From Desulfobulbus oligotrophicus (GTDB lineage Bacteria > Desulfobacterota > Desulfobulbia > Desulfobulbales > Desulfobulbaceae), in NCBI RefSeq assembly GCF_016446285.1, contig NZ_CP054140.1, positions 1,097,501-1,161,500 on the forward strand: a stretch of DNA of 64,000 nucleotides. The letters are read 5' to 3'. The position numbers were made by a program, and so were the translations under genes. How positions within the stretch are numbered: the stretch's first letter is position 1; each line of letters begins with the position of its first letter. Positions 26,696 through 34,423 of the stretch are shown here, one piece after another. A model generated the notes under the pieces. That model had not been told where the DNA came from. It saw nothing but the letters and a program-made list of their open reading frames with translations, and did not search any database.

Positions 26696-26727
26696 GGTTG
26701 GCTTGTTCAAGCCGGCCTTTTTTTTTT
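26696..26727 (+). terminator. intrinsic terminator of tRNA-Pro
   Basis: Nine-bp stem GGTTGGCTT / AAGCCGGCC (two G-U pairs) with loop GTTC, followed directly by ten T. It starts 9 bases past the tRNA CCA end. Confidence 0.9.
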
Positions 26728-27070
26728 GGAAAAAAGCCGGGGGTACATGTAAAAAGCCCTGGAAAAGGAAAGTAAGCCGTCTCGCCATCTGCTGCGGCCA
26801 GTGCAGGGCAGTTTTTTTTGCAAGCCGGATCACTTTAATCACTGTATATTCATGTGTGGTCAATTGGTACGGTTGGCCGGATACGTGCTGGTTACAGGTA
26901 CAGATCCTGAAAGCACTCCGGGTAATTTCTCAGCACCGACCACAGGGAGTGTTTGTAATCCGGCTGGCTTGAGACCGGGAGACTGTCAGGATGATCCTGA
27001 CTGTTCATACCATTTTGATAGGGAGCTGAAGTGGGCCTGGCCAACGAACAGACCGATGATCGGTAGTACT

Positions 27071-27379
27071 ATGACTGAGCAGGCGGCACCTGATAAAAAA
27101 ATCGATGCAGATCCGCAAGTCATCGTTGAGCGACGTTCCCGTTCCTCGGATCGCCGGCAGCTGCAGGATCGCCGGCGGGGGGGCGAGCGGAGGCAAGATG
27201 TTCGCTTAACGCCGGGCGGACGTATGTCCGGTTTTAAATGCTGGCTCCATTCTTTTTTTCGTCCTCGACTCGGCGTGGATCGAAGAAAAAATATCGACCG
27301 TCGTCAGAGTGAAGACCGACGCCGGCAACAACCCAGCGCTCTTCTGACTCCGGAAGAGTTGTCAGATCTTCTCTCCTGA
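27071..27379 (+). CDS. small Arg-rich protein with repeated DRR/ERR motifs
   Basis: Unrecognised protein of 102 residues, very basic and repetitive: ERRSRSSDRRQLQDRRRGGERRQD in the first half, then DRRKNIDRRQSEDRRRQ in the second, with a Phe/Trp-containing stretch (GFKCWLHSFFRPRLG) between them. It ends LTPEELSDLLS, which recalls the short EIDALL-type peptide at the start of FliM/FliN-like proteins. No signal peptide or membrane helix. Similar short Arg-repeat proteins occur in deltaproteobacteria, but I know no function; nucleic-acid or membrane binding is a guess. The start has no ribosome-binding site, so coding is likely but not certain. Confidence 0.55.
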   Translation: MTEQAAPDKKIDADPQVIVERRSRSSDRRQLQDRRRGGERRQDVRLTPGGRMSGFKCWLHSFFRPRLGVDRRKNIDRRQSEDRRRQQPSALLTPEELSDLLS

Positions 27380-27657
27380 CAACAGCATGCCCCGCCTGCA
27401 GCCACCGCTGCTCATCGGCTGTCCACCTTCCTGTTTCGTTTCCAGCGACTTTTATCGTCTGAACGTGATTTTTACAGAACATCCTGTTGTGGATGGCTGT
27501 TTTCATGTTCTGTTGGCAAGATCTTTTGCAAAAAATCTGCTTTGTGCGGCGATTTAGGCAGTATGTCAAAAGCTTACAGCCGTGATCTGCACAATTCGTT
27601 TTCGATGAGACGAGAGCGCATAAAAAAAAATCAGACACGGCAGATTTAAAAAAAGTA

Positions 27658-27686
27658 TTGACTGTCGGCTCTTTAACCATTAAAAG
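27658..27686 (+). promoter_or_regulatory. possible promoter of the fusA leader RNA
   Basis: TTGACT (27658-27663), a 17-base spacer, and TAAAAG (27681-27686). The -35 matches 5 of 6 and the -10 4 of 6. Transcription would begin near 27693, some 260 bases ahead of fusA. Confidence 0.5.
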
Positions 27687-27692
27687 AAATTT

Positions 27693-27870
27693 TTTATTTG
27701 AAAAGTGTGCTGTGAGGTAGTGGAGCATACTCTTTGTAGAAGTGTGGAGTTAAATCCAAGGCGATGGTTTTTAAAATCGTCTGTTCTTCCCCGAAATTTT
27801 CTTCTTTGGTCAGCACCACTTCAACATGTATTCAACATGGAGTTGCAGAACCGGCTGTAACTCCTTTTTT
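27693..27870 (+). ncRNA. candidate structured RNA or fusA leader ending in a terminator
   Basis: The roughly 178 bases between a plausible promoter and an intrinsic terminator hold no convincing gene. They can fold: AAGTGTGCTG (27703-27712) is complementary to CAGCACCACTT (27811-27821) apart from one bulge, and AGAAG near 27738 can pair with CTTCT near 27801, giving a long interrupted hairpin before the terminator stem. That shape and length recall 6S-type RNAs, but no family consensus was recognised. Either a separate small RNA or an attenuated fusA leader would fit. The 5' end is estimated from the promoter. Confidence 0.35.
27839..27870 (+). terminator. intrinsic terminator upstream of fusA
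   Basis: Ten-bp stem GGAGTTGCAG (27839-27848) with CTGTAACTCC (27855-27864), one G-U pair, loop AACCGG, then six T and ATTT. It ends 84 bases before the fusA ATG and 460 bases after the nearest plus-strand gene, which is an odd position for a plain gene terminator. Confidence 0.8.
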
Positions 27871-27954
27871 ATTTGTCAGTATAAGAATATGGTCCGCCAC
27901 AATGCAAGAGGCTGTGCAACAAGCTGACCACAGGTGGACACCGAGGAACACGTT

Positions 27955-30039
27955 ATGAAAAAGGATTTACAGAAAGTACGAAATATCGGTATCAGTGCCC
28001 ATATTGATTCAGGTAAAACCACCCTGACTGAACGAATTTTGTTCTTTACTCAACGTATTCATACCATCCATGAGGTTCGAGGAAAAGATGGGGTCGGTGC
28101 CACCATGGATTCTATGGAGCTTGAGAGAGAGCGCGGTATCACAATCCAGTCCGGTGCCACCTTCTGTTCCTGGAAAGACTGTGATATCAATATCATTGAT
28201 ACGCCTGGTCACGTGGATTTTACCATTGAAGTTGAGCGCGCCCTACGCGTGCTGGATGGTGCGGTCCTGATACTCTGTTCAGTGGGTGGTGTTCAGTCAC
28301 AGTCGATCACCGTCAATCGACAGATGAGCCGGTACAAGGTGCCGCGCATTGCATTTATCAATAAATGTGATCGGACTGGAGCTAATCCATACCGTGTTAC
28401 ACAGCAGCTGCGCGAGAAACTCGATCTCAATGCCGTGATGGTGCAGATTCCCATTGGCCTGGAAAGCGATCTGCAGGGAATGGTCGATCTGGTCAGTATG
28501 AAAGCCGTGTATTTTGACGGGAACCAGGGCAATGCAGTGCGTTATGACGACATTCCGGCTGATCTGGCAGAGGCGGCAAGGGCCAAGCGCGAAGAGCTGC
28601 TGGATGCGGTTTCAATGTTTTCCGATGAATTGATGGAGGCCATACTGTCTGAAGATGACATCCCGGAGCAGATGATTCATGACGCTATCCGCCGCGGTAC
28701 CATCAGTTTGGAGCTGACCCCGGTTTTGATCGGGTCAGCGTACAAAAATAAAGGAGTGCAACTGCTTCTTGACGCGGTCAATGGCTATCTTCCGTGTCCG
28801 ACTGATGTTGAGAACACTGCGGTGGATCTGGACCATGACGAAAAAGAGGTGGTGGTCAGCAATAATCCGGCTGATCCGCTGGTCGCCCTTGCCTTCAAGC
28901 TGGAAGACGGACGTTACGGGCAGTTGACCTATATACGAACCTTTCAGGGTATGATCCAAAAAGGAGATACAATCATCAACAGTCGTACCGGCAAAAAAAC
29001 CAAGGTCGGTCGTCTGGTACGGATGCACGCTGAGGAGATGGAGGAGATTGAAGGCGCCGGTTCCGGCGATATCGTTGCCCTGTTCGGTGTTGATTGCGCG
29101 TCCGGCGATACGTTTTGCAGCCCGGGGCACAACTGGTCGATGAGTTCAATGCACGTTCCGGCACCGGTTATCTCGCTGGCAATCAAACCGGTGGACAACA
29201 AGGCCCAGATTAATATGTCCAAGGCGCTTAATCGTTTTACAAAGGAGGATCCAACGTTCAAGACCTACGTTGATCACGAAACGAACGAGACGATTGTCTC
29301 CGGTATGGGGGAGTTGCACCTCGAAATCTATATCGAACGGATGAAGCGAGAGTACAAGGCTGAAGTTGAGGTCGGTGCACCACAGGTTGCGTATCGGGAA
29401 ACCATCACGCATCGGGCTGAGTTTGATTATACCCACAAGAAGCAGACAGGCGGGGCCGGACAGTACGGCAGAGTGGCCGGTTTCGTTGAGCCGATGGAAG
29501 AAGGGGAGTACGAGTTTGTTGATCAGATTGTCGGTGGTGTTATCCCCCGTGAATACATCCCGTCCTGTGATAAGGGGTTTCAGAAGTCGCTGGTAAAAGG
29601 CACTTTGATTGGTGCTCCGATCACCGGTATCCGCGTGACCATCAACGACGGTTCCTACCATGCTGTCGACTCTTCTGACATGGCTTTTCAACAGGCTGCC
29701 GTCGGCGGGTTTAAATCAGGCTATGCCAAGGCTGCACCGGTGATCATGGAGCCGATCATGAAGGTGGCAGTGGAAGGTCCTTCCGAGTTTCAGGGTGCGG
29801 TTATGGGCAGTCTCAACCAGCGTCGCGGCATGATCATCGGTACCTTTGAAGAGGGGAACTATACCGTGGTTGAGGCCGAAATGCCGCTGGCTGAGATGTT
29901 TGGCTATTCCACTACCCTTCGTTCATTGACTCAGGGGAAGGCAGAGTTTACGATGGAATTTGCCACGTATAAACAAGTGCCTAAAAGTGTGGCTGAAGAG
30001 CTGATCAAAGCGTACAGTGCTCAGAAAAAGGAAGCCTGA
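27955..30039 (+). CDS. fusA: elongation factor G (spdEFG1/mitochondrial-like type)
   Basis: GTPase that drives ribosomal translocation. The 694-residue product has the G motifs AHIDSGKTT (G1, Ser in place of the His-Gly-Lys common form's neighbours), [11 protein letters not shown] (G2), DTPGHVDF (G3) and NKCD (G4), followed by domains II-V. The [20 protein letters not shown] start and the [17 protein letters not shown] form are those of the spirochaete/planctomycete/deltaproteobacterial and mitochondrial EF-G1 class. It stands alone, away from rpsL-rpsG-tuf, again as in that class. The start at 27955 has GAGG 8 bases ahead. The subclass is inferred from remembered motifs. Confidence 0.93.
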   Translation: MKKDLQKVRNIGISAHIDSGKTTLTERILFFTQRIHTIHEVRGKDGVGATMDSMELERERGITIQSGATFCSWKDCDINIIDTPGHVDFTIEVERALRVLDGAVLILCSVGGVQSQSITVNRQMSRYKVPRIAFINKCDRTGANPYRVTQQLREKLDLNAVMVQIPIGLESDLQGMVDLVSMKAVYFDGNQGNAVRYDDIPADLAEAARAKREELLDAVSMFSDELMEAILSEDDIPEQMIHDAIRRGTISLELTPVLIGSAYKNKGVQLLLDAVNGYLPCPTDVENTAVDLDHDEKEVVVSNNPADPLVALAFKLEDGRYGQLTYIRTFQGMIQKGDTIINSRTGKKTKVGRLVRMHAEEMEEIEGAGSGDIVALFGVDCASGDTFCSPGHNWSMSSMHVPAPVISLAIKPVDNKAQINMSKALNRFTKEDPTFKTYVDHETNETIVSGMGELHLEIYIERMKREYKAEVEVGAPQVAYRETITHRAEFDYTHKKQTGGAGQYGRVAGFVEPMEEGEYEFVDQIVGGVIPREYIPSCDKGFQKSLVKGTLIGAPITGIRVTINDGSYHAVDSSDMAFQQAAVGGFKSGYAKAAPVIMEPIMKVAVEGPSEFQGAVMGSLNQRRGMIIGTFEEGNYTVVEAEMPLAEMFGYSTTLRSLTQGKAEFTMEFATYKQVPKSVAEELIKAYSAQKKEA

Positions 30040-30105
30040 TCCGCTCATCCCTCCCTGTAATACTGATGGAAGAGCTATAAGAGTTGAATCAAATGAGGTG
30101 TAATT

Positions 30106-30801
30106 ATGGGATATGAACCGCTGGCACAACAGAACCCTCTGCGAATCCTTAATGTGGGCAGAGAGAGCAATCAATTGGGTCTCGTCATGGCGAGAGCTGG
30201 TTTGGGCAAAACTGCCCTGCTGGTTCAGATCGCCCTTGATGCCATTTTGCGGGGTAAGCGTGTCGTTCATGTCAGTATTGGTGAAACCATTGAGAAGACC
30301 AAAAAATGGTACGATGATATCCTTCAATCCATACTGCAGGAACACAGTGTGACGCAGCCGCACGAACTCATTGATACAGTGGCGCGCCATCGGATGATCA
30401 TGACCTTCAAAATTGCTGCCTTTACCCGTCCCCGATTAGAGGAGCGATTAAATGACCTCATCCTCCAGGATATTTTCCGACCGGACTGTATAATTATCGA
30501 TGGGTTTGATTTTGAAAAGACTGACCGGGAAACATTGGAAGATTTCAGAGTTCTCATGGAGAATATGGATACGCAAGCCTGGTTTTCCGCTGTCTGCCAT
30601 CGCAGTGATCCCAGGGTGTCGCCCACCGGCGTACCGGCTCCCTGCCATGAACTTGATGATCTTTTTGATATGATCATTTTGCTTAAGCCGGAGCGTGATG
30701 CCACTATTCAGCTCGACATCATCCGCAACTACGGCGAACAGGTAACAGGCGGCAAGGGATTGCGTCTTGATCCAACCACGATGATGGTTAAGGAAGTATA
30801 G
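30106..30801 (+). CDS. RecA/DnaB/KaiC-like P-loop ATPase of unknown function
   Basis: Not a family I can name. The 231-residue protein is a single RecA-fold ATPase domain. Walker A is ARAGLGKT (residues 29-36), with Ala in place of the first Gly, then ALLVQIALDAILRGKRVVHVSI as in DnaB or KaiC. Walker B is PDCIIIDGFDFE in the middle. The C-terminal part (DDLFDMIILLKPERD) completes the sheet. There is no DNA-binding, hexamerisation or sensor domain. GAGGTG lies 6 bases before the ATG. It sits between fusA (66-base gap) and the HisA-like gene (53-base gap), so it could be co-transcribed with either. Confidence 0.7.
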   Translation: MGYEPLAQQNPLRILNVGRESNQLGLVMARAGLGKTALLVQIALDAILRGKRVVHVSIGETIEKTKKWYDDILQSILQEHSVTQPHELIDTVARHRMIMTFKIAAFTRPRLEERLNDLILQDIFRPDCIIIDGFDFEKTDRETLEDFRVLMENMDTQAWFSAVCHRSDPRVSPTGVPAPCHELDDLFDMIILLKPERDATIQLDIIRNYGEQVTGGKGLRLDPTTMMVKEV

Positions 30802-30854
30802 GACGGTTTTTCAAGGGCCCATCAGAGTCGGGCCCGGTAGACTGGATTTGCAGC

Positions 30855-31625
30855 ATGCGTTTTCGTCCTTGCATCGACCTCCATGACGGCAAGGTGAAGC
30901 AGATTGTCGGTTCTTCCCTTACCGACAACTCTGCCACCCTGTGTACCAACTTCTCCTCAGATTTAGCGCCTTCTCATTACGCTGCGTTGTACCGGCGGGA
31001 TAATCTTCACGGTGGCCATGTCATCATGCTCGGCAGCGGGAATGAGGAGGCCGCTCGTGATGCGCTTGCCGCCTGGCCCGGCGGTATGCAGGTTGGTGGC
31101 GGTATCACCGCTGATAACGCTGTGTACTGGCTGGAGCAAGGGGCATCCCATCTTATCGTCACCTCCCATGTCTTTCACGATGGCCGGCTGAATCGGCAAC
31201 GTCTCGATCATCTGATCCGTCTGGTCGGTAAAAAACGGCTGGTCTTAGACCTCAGCTGCCGATGGCGGCACGACGGTTACTATGTGGTGACCGATCGATG
31301 GCAACAGTTCACACAGTTACGGATCAGCGCAGAGGCGTTGTCCCGGTTGGCTGATTTCTGCGACGAGTTTTTAATCCATGCCGTTGATGTTGAGGGGAAG
31401 TGTATGGGGATTGACACCCGGCTCCTTGAGTTGTTGGCTGACTCGGCTCCAATCCCCACAACCTATGCCGGAGGTGTTGCCTCTTTTGCAGATGTAGAAC
31501 GAATCCGTCTCAGCGGTCGTGGTAATGTCGATTTCACCGTCGGTTCGGCCCTCGACATCTTCGGCGGTACAGGTCTTCGCTATCAGGATATGGTAGCATA
31601 CCATGCCCGGCTCAAAAACAGCTAG
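30855..31625 (+). CDS. hisA: eukaryotic-type ProFAR isomerase (HisA/HIS6-like)
   Basis: Isomerase of histidine synthesis (ProFAR to PRFAR), TIM-barrel fold. The 256 residues match the yeast HIS6 form rather than standard bacterial HisA: FRPCIDLHDGKVKQIVG, QVGGGITADNAVYWLEQGASHLIVTS, RLVLDLSCRW, DEFLIHAVDVEGKCMGID, YAGGVASF and VDFTVGSALDIFGG. The catalytic Asp8 (CIDL) and the second Asp in LDLSC are kept, as are the phosphate-binding GGG and GSALDIFGG loops. No other his gene is in the window. A small frame overlaps its 3' end. Function is strongly suggested; whether it is the cell's only HisA is not visible here. Confidence 0.88.
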   Translation: MRFRPCIDLHDGKVKQIVGSSLTDNSATLCTNFSSDLAPSHYAALYRRDNLHGGHVIMLGSGNEEAARDALAAWPGGMQVGGGITADNAVYWLEQGASHLIVTSHVFHDGRLNRQRLDHLIRLVGKKRLVLDLSCRWRHDGYYVVTDRWQQFTQLRISAEALSRLADFCDEFLIHAVDVEGKCMGIDTRLLELLADSAPIPTTYAGGVASFADVERIRLSGRGNVDFTVGSALDIFGGTGLRYQDMVAYHARLKNS

Positions 31626-31788
31626 GCCATCATCACCGCAACTGATCGAGTTACGGTTGCAGGTGCCGCCGGACCTGTACCGGGCTTTTCAACGATGCGT
31701 TTGGATACGTATCAATGAAACCGGTCAGACGCAACTCGAGATCATGGAAGAGTTGGTTCGTCATTTTCTTAAAGAACACGGCTGTTAA
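31603..31788 (+). CDS. small hypothetical protein overlapping hisA
   Basis: Frame of 61 codons starting inside the last 23 bases of the HisA-like gene. The peptide, LIELRLQVPPDLYRAFQRC followed by QTQLEIMEELVRHFLKEHGC, looks like one strand and two amphipathic helices, somewhat like a ribbon-helix-helix DNA-binding fold. No partner toxin is next to it. The ribosome-binding site (GGATATGG about 10 bases ahead) is weak. It may be real because of its helix pattern and the coupling; I cannot name a family. Confidence 0.45.
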   Translation: MPGSKTARPSSPQLIELRLQVPPDLYRAFQRCVWIRINETGQTQLEIMEELVRHFLKEHGC

Positions 31789-31896
31789 AGCTCAGCGGAA
31801 ACCGAACCGTTCGCTTGACCTCGCCCCATCCTTCATTTATGATAAGCCGACTACTCTACTGCCGATACCACTCCTGTACTTTTTTGCGGCGTTTCC

Positions 31897-32754
31897 ATGG
31901 ACCAACATAAGACTGAACTGGAAAATCTTCGCCTGGTTGTCGACAAGATGCCAAGCCTGTCGACAACGGTCAGTAAGGTGCTTGAAATTTGCAGCCGCGC
32001 TGATACCTCGCCCAATGATCTTAACAAGGTTATTTCACTTGACCCGGTTTTAACCGGGCAAGTGCTCAAGCTGATTAATTCGGCATACTATTCGCTGATG
32101 AACAAGGTTACCTCATTGACGAGGGCCATCATCATGCTCGGATTGAATACCGTTAAAAATCTGGCGCTTTCCACTGCCGTCATCCGCACTGTCGGCCAGG
32201 TGAAAAAGTCCAAGGCCCTGCCTATCAAGAAGTTCTGGGCACATTCCATTGCTGTTGGTGTCATGGCAAAACTGCTGGCCACTGAACGCGGCCTTTCATT
32301 GGCTGAACGTGAAGAGTATTTTGTTGCCGGCTTGTTGCACGACCTGGGAAAGATTCCGTTTGGTGATGAGTATTCCGACGTGCTCGTGCAGGCAGCCGAA
32401 GAAAAAAAGCCGCTGATAGAGGTTGAAAAACAGTGTTTGAAAATCAACCATGAAGAGATCGGTGCAATGATCGCTGCCAAGTGGAAGCTTAACGATGTGA
32501 TCAGCTCGGCCATTTGCCATCATCATGCCCCCGAGCTGGCGGACCCGACGTGCCGGACACTCGTGGCAACCGTTGCTTTAGCTGATTTTTATGTCTGTCT
32601 GTTTGATATCGGTTTTGCCGGTAACCGCTACCCCGATATCGACCAGCTCAATGGGCTGCTGGATCTGTGCGGTTTGCAGTGGTCAGACATGGTCCGTTTA
32701 TCGGCCGATGTGGATGCGGAGATTAAAAGGGCAGAAATTTTCTTGCAGGTCTGA
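31897..32754 (+). CDS. HDOD domain protein
   Basis: Cytoplasmic signalling protein of 285 residues. The HDOD domain fills residues 10-210: LVVDKMPSLSTTVSKVLEIC, ISLDPVLTGQVLKLINSAYYSL, SLTRAIIMLGLNTVKNLALS, then YFVAGLLHDLGKIPFGDEY, which retains an HD-like pair, and AICHHHAP. HDOD proteins lack reliable catalysis and act in regulation of motility, development or stress. There is no receiver, GGDEF or EAL domain attached. It lies 108 bases after the small frame and 33 bases before the MBL gene. No clear ribosome-binding site is seen before the chosen ATG. Confidence 0.88.
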   Translation: MDQHKTELENLRLVVDKMPSLSTTVSKVLEICSRADTSPNDLNKVISLDPVLTGQVLKLINSAYYSLMNKVTSLTRAIIMLGLNTVKNLALSTAVIRTVGQVKKSKALPIKKFWAHSIAVGVMAKLLATERGLSLAEREEYFVAGLLHDLGKIPFGDEYSDVLVQAAEEKKPLIEVEKQCLKINHEEIGAMIAAKWKLNDVISSAICHHHAPELADPTCRTLVATVALADFYVCLFDIGFAGNRYPDIDQLNGLLDLCGLQWSDMVRLSADVDAEIKRAEIFLQV

Positions 32755-32787
32755 TGGACTGTCTTCTGTGATAACAAGGATAGGCGC

Positions 32788-33711
32788 ATGATCAAGGTAA
32801 AGTTTTGGGGAGTACGTGGCTCGATTCCGTGCCCTGGTCCGAAAACCATGAAATACGGTGGCAATACCGCCTGTATTGAGCTTCGTTTTCCGGAAGTCAA
32901 CCGACAGGTCATCATTGATGCGGGCTCCGGCATCCGGGAGCTGGCTGACTACATGCTGGCAAACGACCTGCCGAAAGGCCCGATTGTAACCGAGATCTAT
33001 CTGTCACACACCCACTGGGATCATATCATGGGATTTCCCTTTTTTGTGCCGATGTATATTCCCAGTACCCGTATCAGGGTGTTTGGTCCGGTGACCTATG
33101 AGGATGATCCGCTGGAAGTCGTCGTGGGCGGGCAGATGAAGTATCGGTATTTCCCTGTCAATATGGGCGAATTGGCCAGCAGTATTGAGTATCATCGGTT
33201 GAAAGAAGAACCGTTGATTGATCTGGGCGACGGTATTACCCTGTCGACGACTATTATTAACCACCCGATTTTAACCCTCGGTTACCGTTTCAGTTTTCGT
33301 AACTCCGTGTTTTGTACAGCCTATGACACGGAACCATATCGAAACCTTTTCATCACTGATCCCGATCATCCGGACTATGACGAGTTGATGGCGCAGGAAG
33401 GGGAAGAGGTTGCCAGGGAACAGAACCAGGTGCTGGAACGGTTTTTTCAGGGTGCAGACCTGCTGGTCCATGATGCCCAGTACACCAGGGCCGAATACGA
33501 ACAAAACAAGGTCGGCTGGGGACATACCCCCATTGAGGATGCTGTTGCCGCCGCCCGGCGGGCAGGTGTGAAACAGCTGGCCCTTTTCCACCATGATCCG
33601 GTGCGCACCGATGATCAACTTGATGCAATGGCGTTGACCTACTGTGATCCGGCTCTTACCGCACCGATGCAGGTGTTTTTTGCCCGTGAGGGGCAAGAAA
33701 TTGTCATTTAA
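32788..33711 (+). CDS. MBL-fold metal-dependent hydrolase
   Basis: Metallo-beta-lactamase-fold protein of 307 residues with the metal motif SHTHWDHIMGFPFF (HxHxDH), an upstream GGNTACIELR strand, and later ligands in INHP, LLVHDAQYT and FHHDPVRTD. The start KVKFWGVRGSIPCPGP and the WGVRGS-GGNT combination are typical of an MBL group related to PhnP/RNase Z-like phosphodiesterases that often sits beside signalling genes. It follows the HDOD gene by 33 bases, with AGGATAGGCGC ahead of the ATG. The substrate is unknown; a cyclic nucleotide is conceivable from the context only. Confidence 0.85.
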   Translation: MIKVKFWGVRGSIPCPGPKTMKYGGNTACIELRFPEVNRQVIIDAGSGIRELADYMLANDLPKGPIVTEIYLSHTHWDHIMGFPFFVPMYIPSTRIRVFGPVTYEDDPLEVVVGGQMKYRYFPVNMGELASSIEYHRLKEEPLIDLGDGITLSTTIINHPILTLGYRFSFRNSVFCTAYDTEPYRNLFITDPDHPDYDELMAQEGEEVAREQNQVLERFFQGADLLVHDAQYTRAEYEQNKVGWGHTPIEDAVAAARRAGVKQLALFHHDPVRTDDQLDAMALTYCDPALTAPMQVFFAREGQEIVI

Positions 33712-33756
33712 TACCTGTTCTTCCAACTCAATTCAACACCCCTTCTGGAGGTGTAC

Positions 33757-34371
33757 ATGTCCCGGATCACTCTTGATTGCACCGGTCTTGCCTGCCCGAA
33801 ACCCGTTCTTCGTGTTAAAGATGCCCTTGCCCTGGGGGCGAGCCATATTGAAGTCACGGTCGATAACGTTGCGTCAAAAGAAAATATTTTTCGTTTCGCC
33901 CGCAGTCATGGGTATGCAGCAACGGGCAGCGATGGACCGGACGGTCGGCATACCATTAGCATAACAGCAACCGGGGAGCCGGTTGATCTCGAATTGGACA
34001 CCAGTGATTATCAGTGCGCCATACCAACTTCTTCTGAAGTGGTGTATGTAATAGCTTCTGATTCCATGGGGCGGGGAAGTGAGGAGTTGGGCTGGGCTCT
34101 GCTGCAGACCTATATCCAGACTATTCAGGATGTTCAGCCATTGCCGAAAAAGATACTTCTGTACAACAGCGGCGTTAAGCTGGTGACAGTCTCTTCAGGG
34201 GCACTGGACGCCCTGCTGCATCTGCAGGAGCAGGGGGTCGAAATCTTCGTCTGTGGCACCTGTCTGGATTTTTTCAAACTGAAGTCCGCCATCAAGGTAG
34301 GGCACATCTCCAACATGTATGAGATTATGCATGCAATGATCAGTGCGGATAAGGTTGTCAGTCCCTTTTGA
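33757..34371 (+). CDS. yedF: sulfurtransferase-like selenium metabolism protein YedF
   Basis: Two-domain protein of 204 residues. Residues 1-75 are a TusA-like domain with the active Cys13 in CTGLACPKPVLR. Residues 90-204 are a DsrE-like domain (VVYVIASDSMGRGSEELG, LLYNSGVKLVTVSSGALD, GVEIFVCGTCLDFF). This is the layout of TIGR03527 YedF, which tends to occur with selenocysteine genes. In a sulfate reducer a role in sulfur or selenium transfer is reasonable. GGAGG lies 6 bases before the ATG at 33757; a GTG two codons earlier is less likely. selA, selB and selD are not in the window. Confidence 0.88.
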   Translation: MSRITLDCTGLACPKPVLRVKDALALGASHIEVTVDNVASKENIFRFARSHGYAATGSDGPDGRHTISITATGEPVDLELDTSDYQCAIPTSSEVVYVIASDSMGRGSEELGWALLQTYIQTIQDVQPLPKKILLYNSGVKLVTVSSGALDALLHLQEQGVEIFVCGTCLDFFKLKSAIKVGHISNMYEIMHAMISADKVVSPF

Positions 34372-34423
34372 ACTCCTTTTTTATCGGGATTTTTTCTGCG
34401 TTTAGGTTTTAGGTAACTCCTGC

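Noticed and set aside
26610-27070. tRNA-Pro as a possible integration site of a genomic island
   Set aside because: No integrase, no repeat of the tRNA 3' end downstream, and housekeeping genes on both sides.
27234-27728. A 164-codon minus-strand frame over the fusA leader and the Arg-rich gene
   Set aside because: Low-complexity, no domain, and it crosses the promoter candidate and leader hairpin; the plus-strand reading is better.
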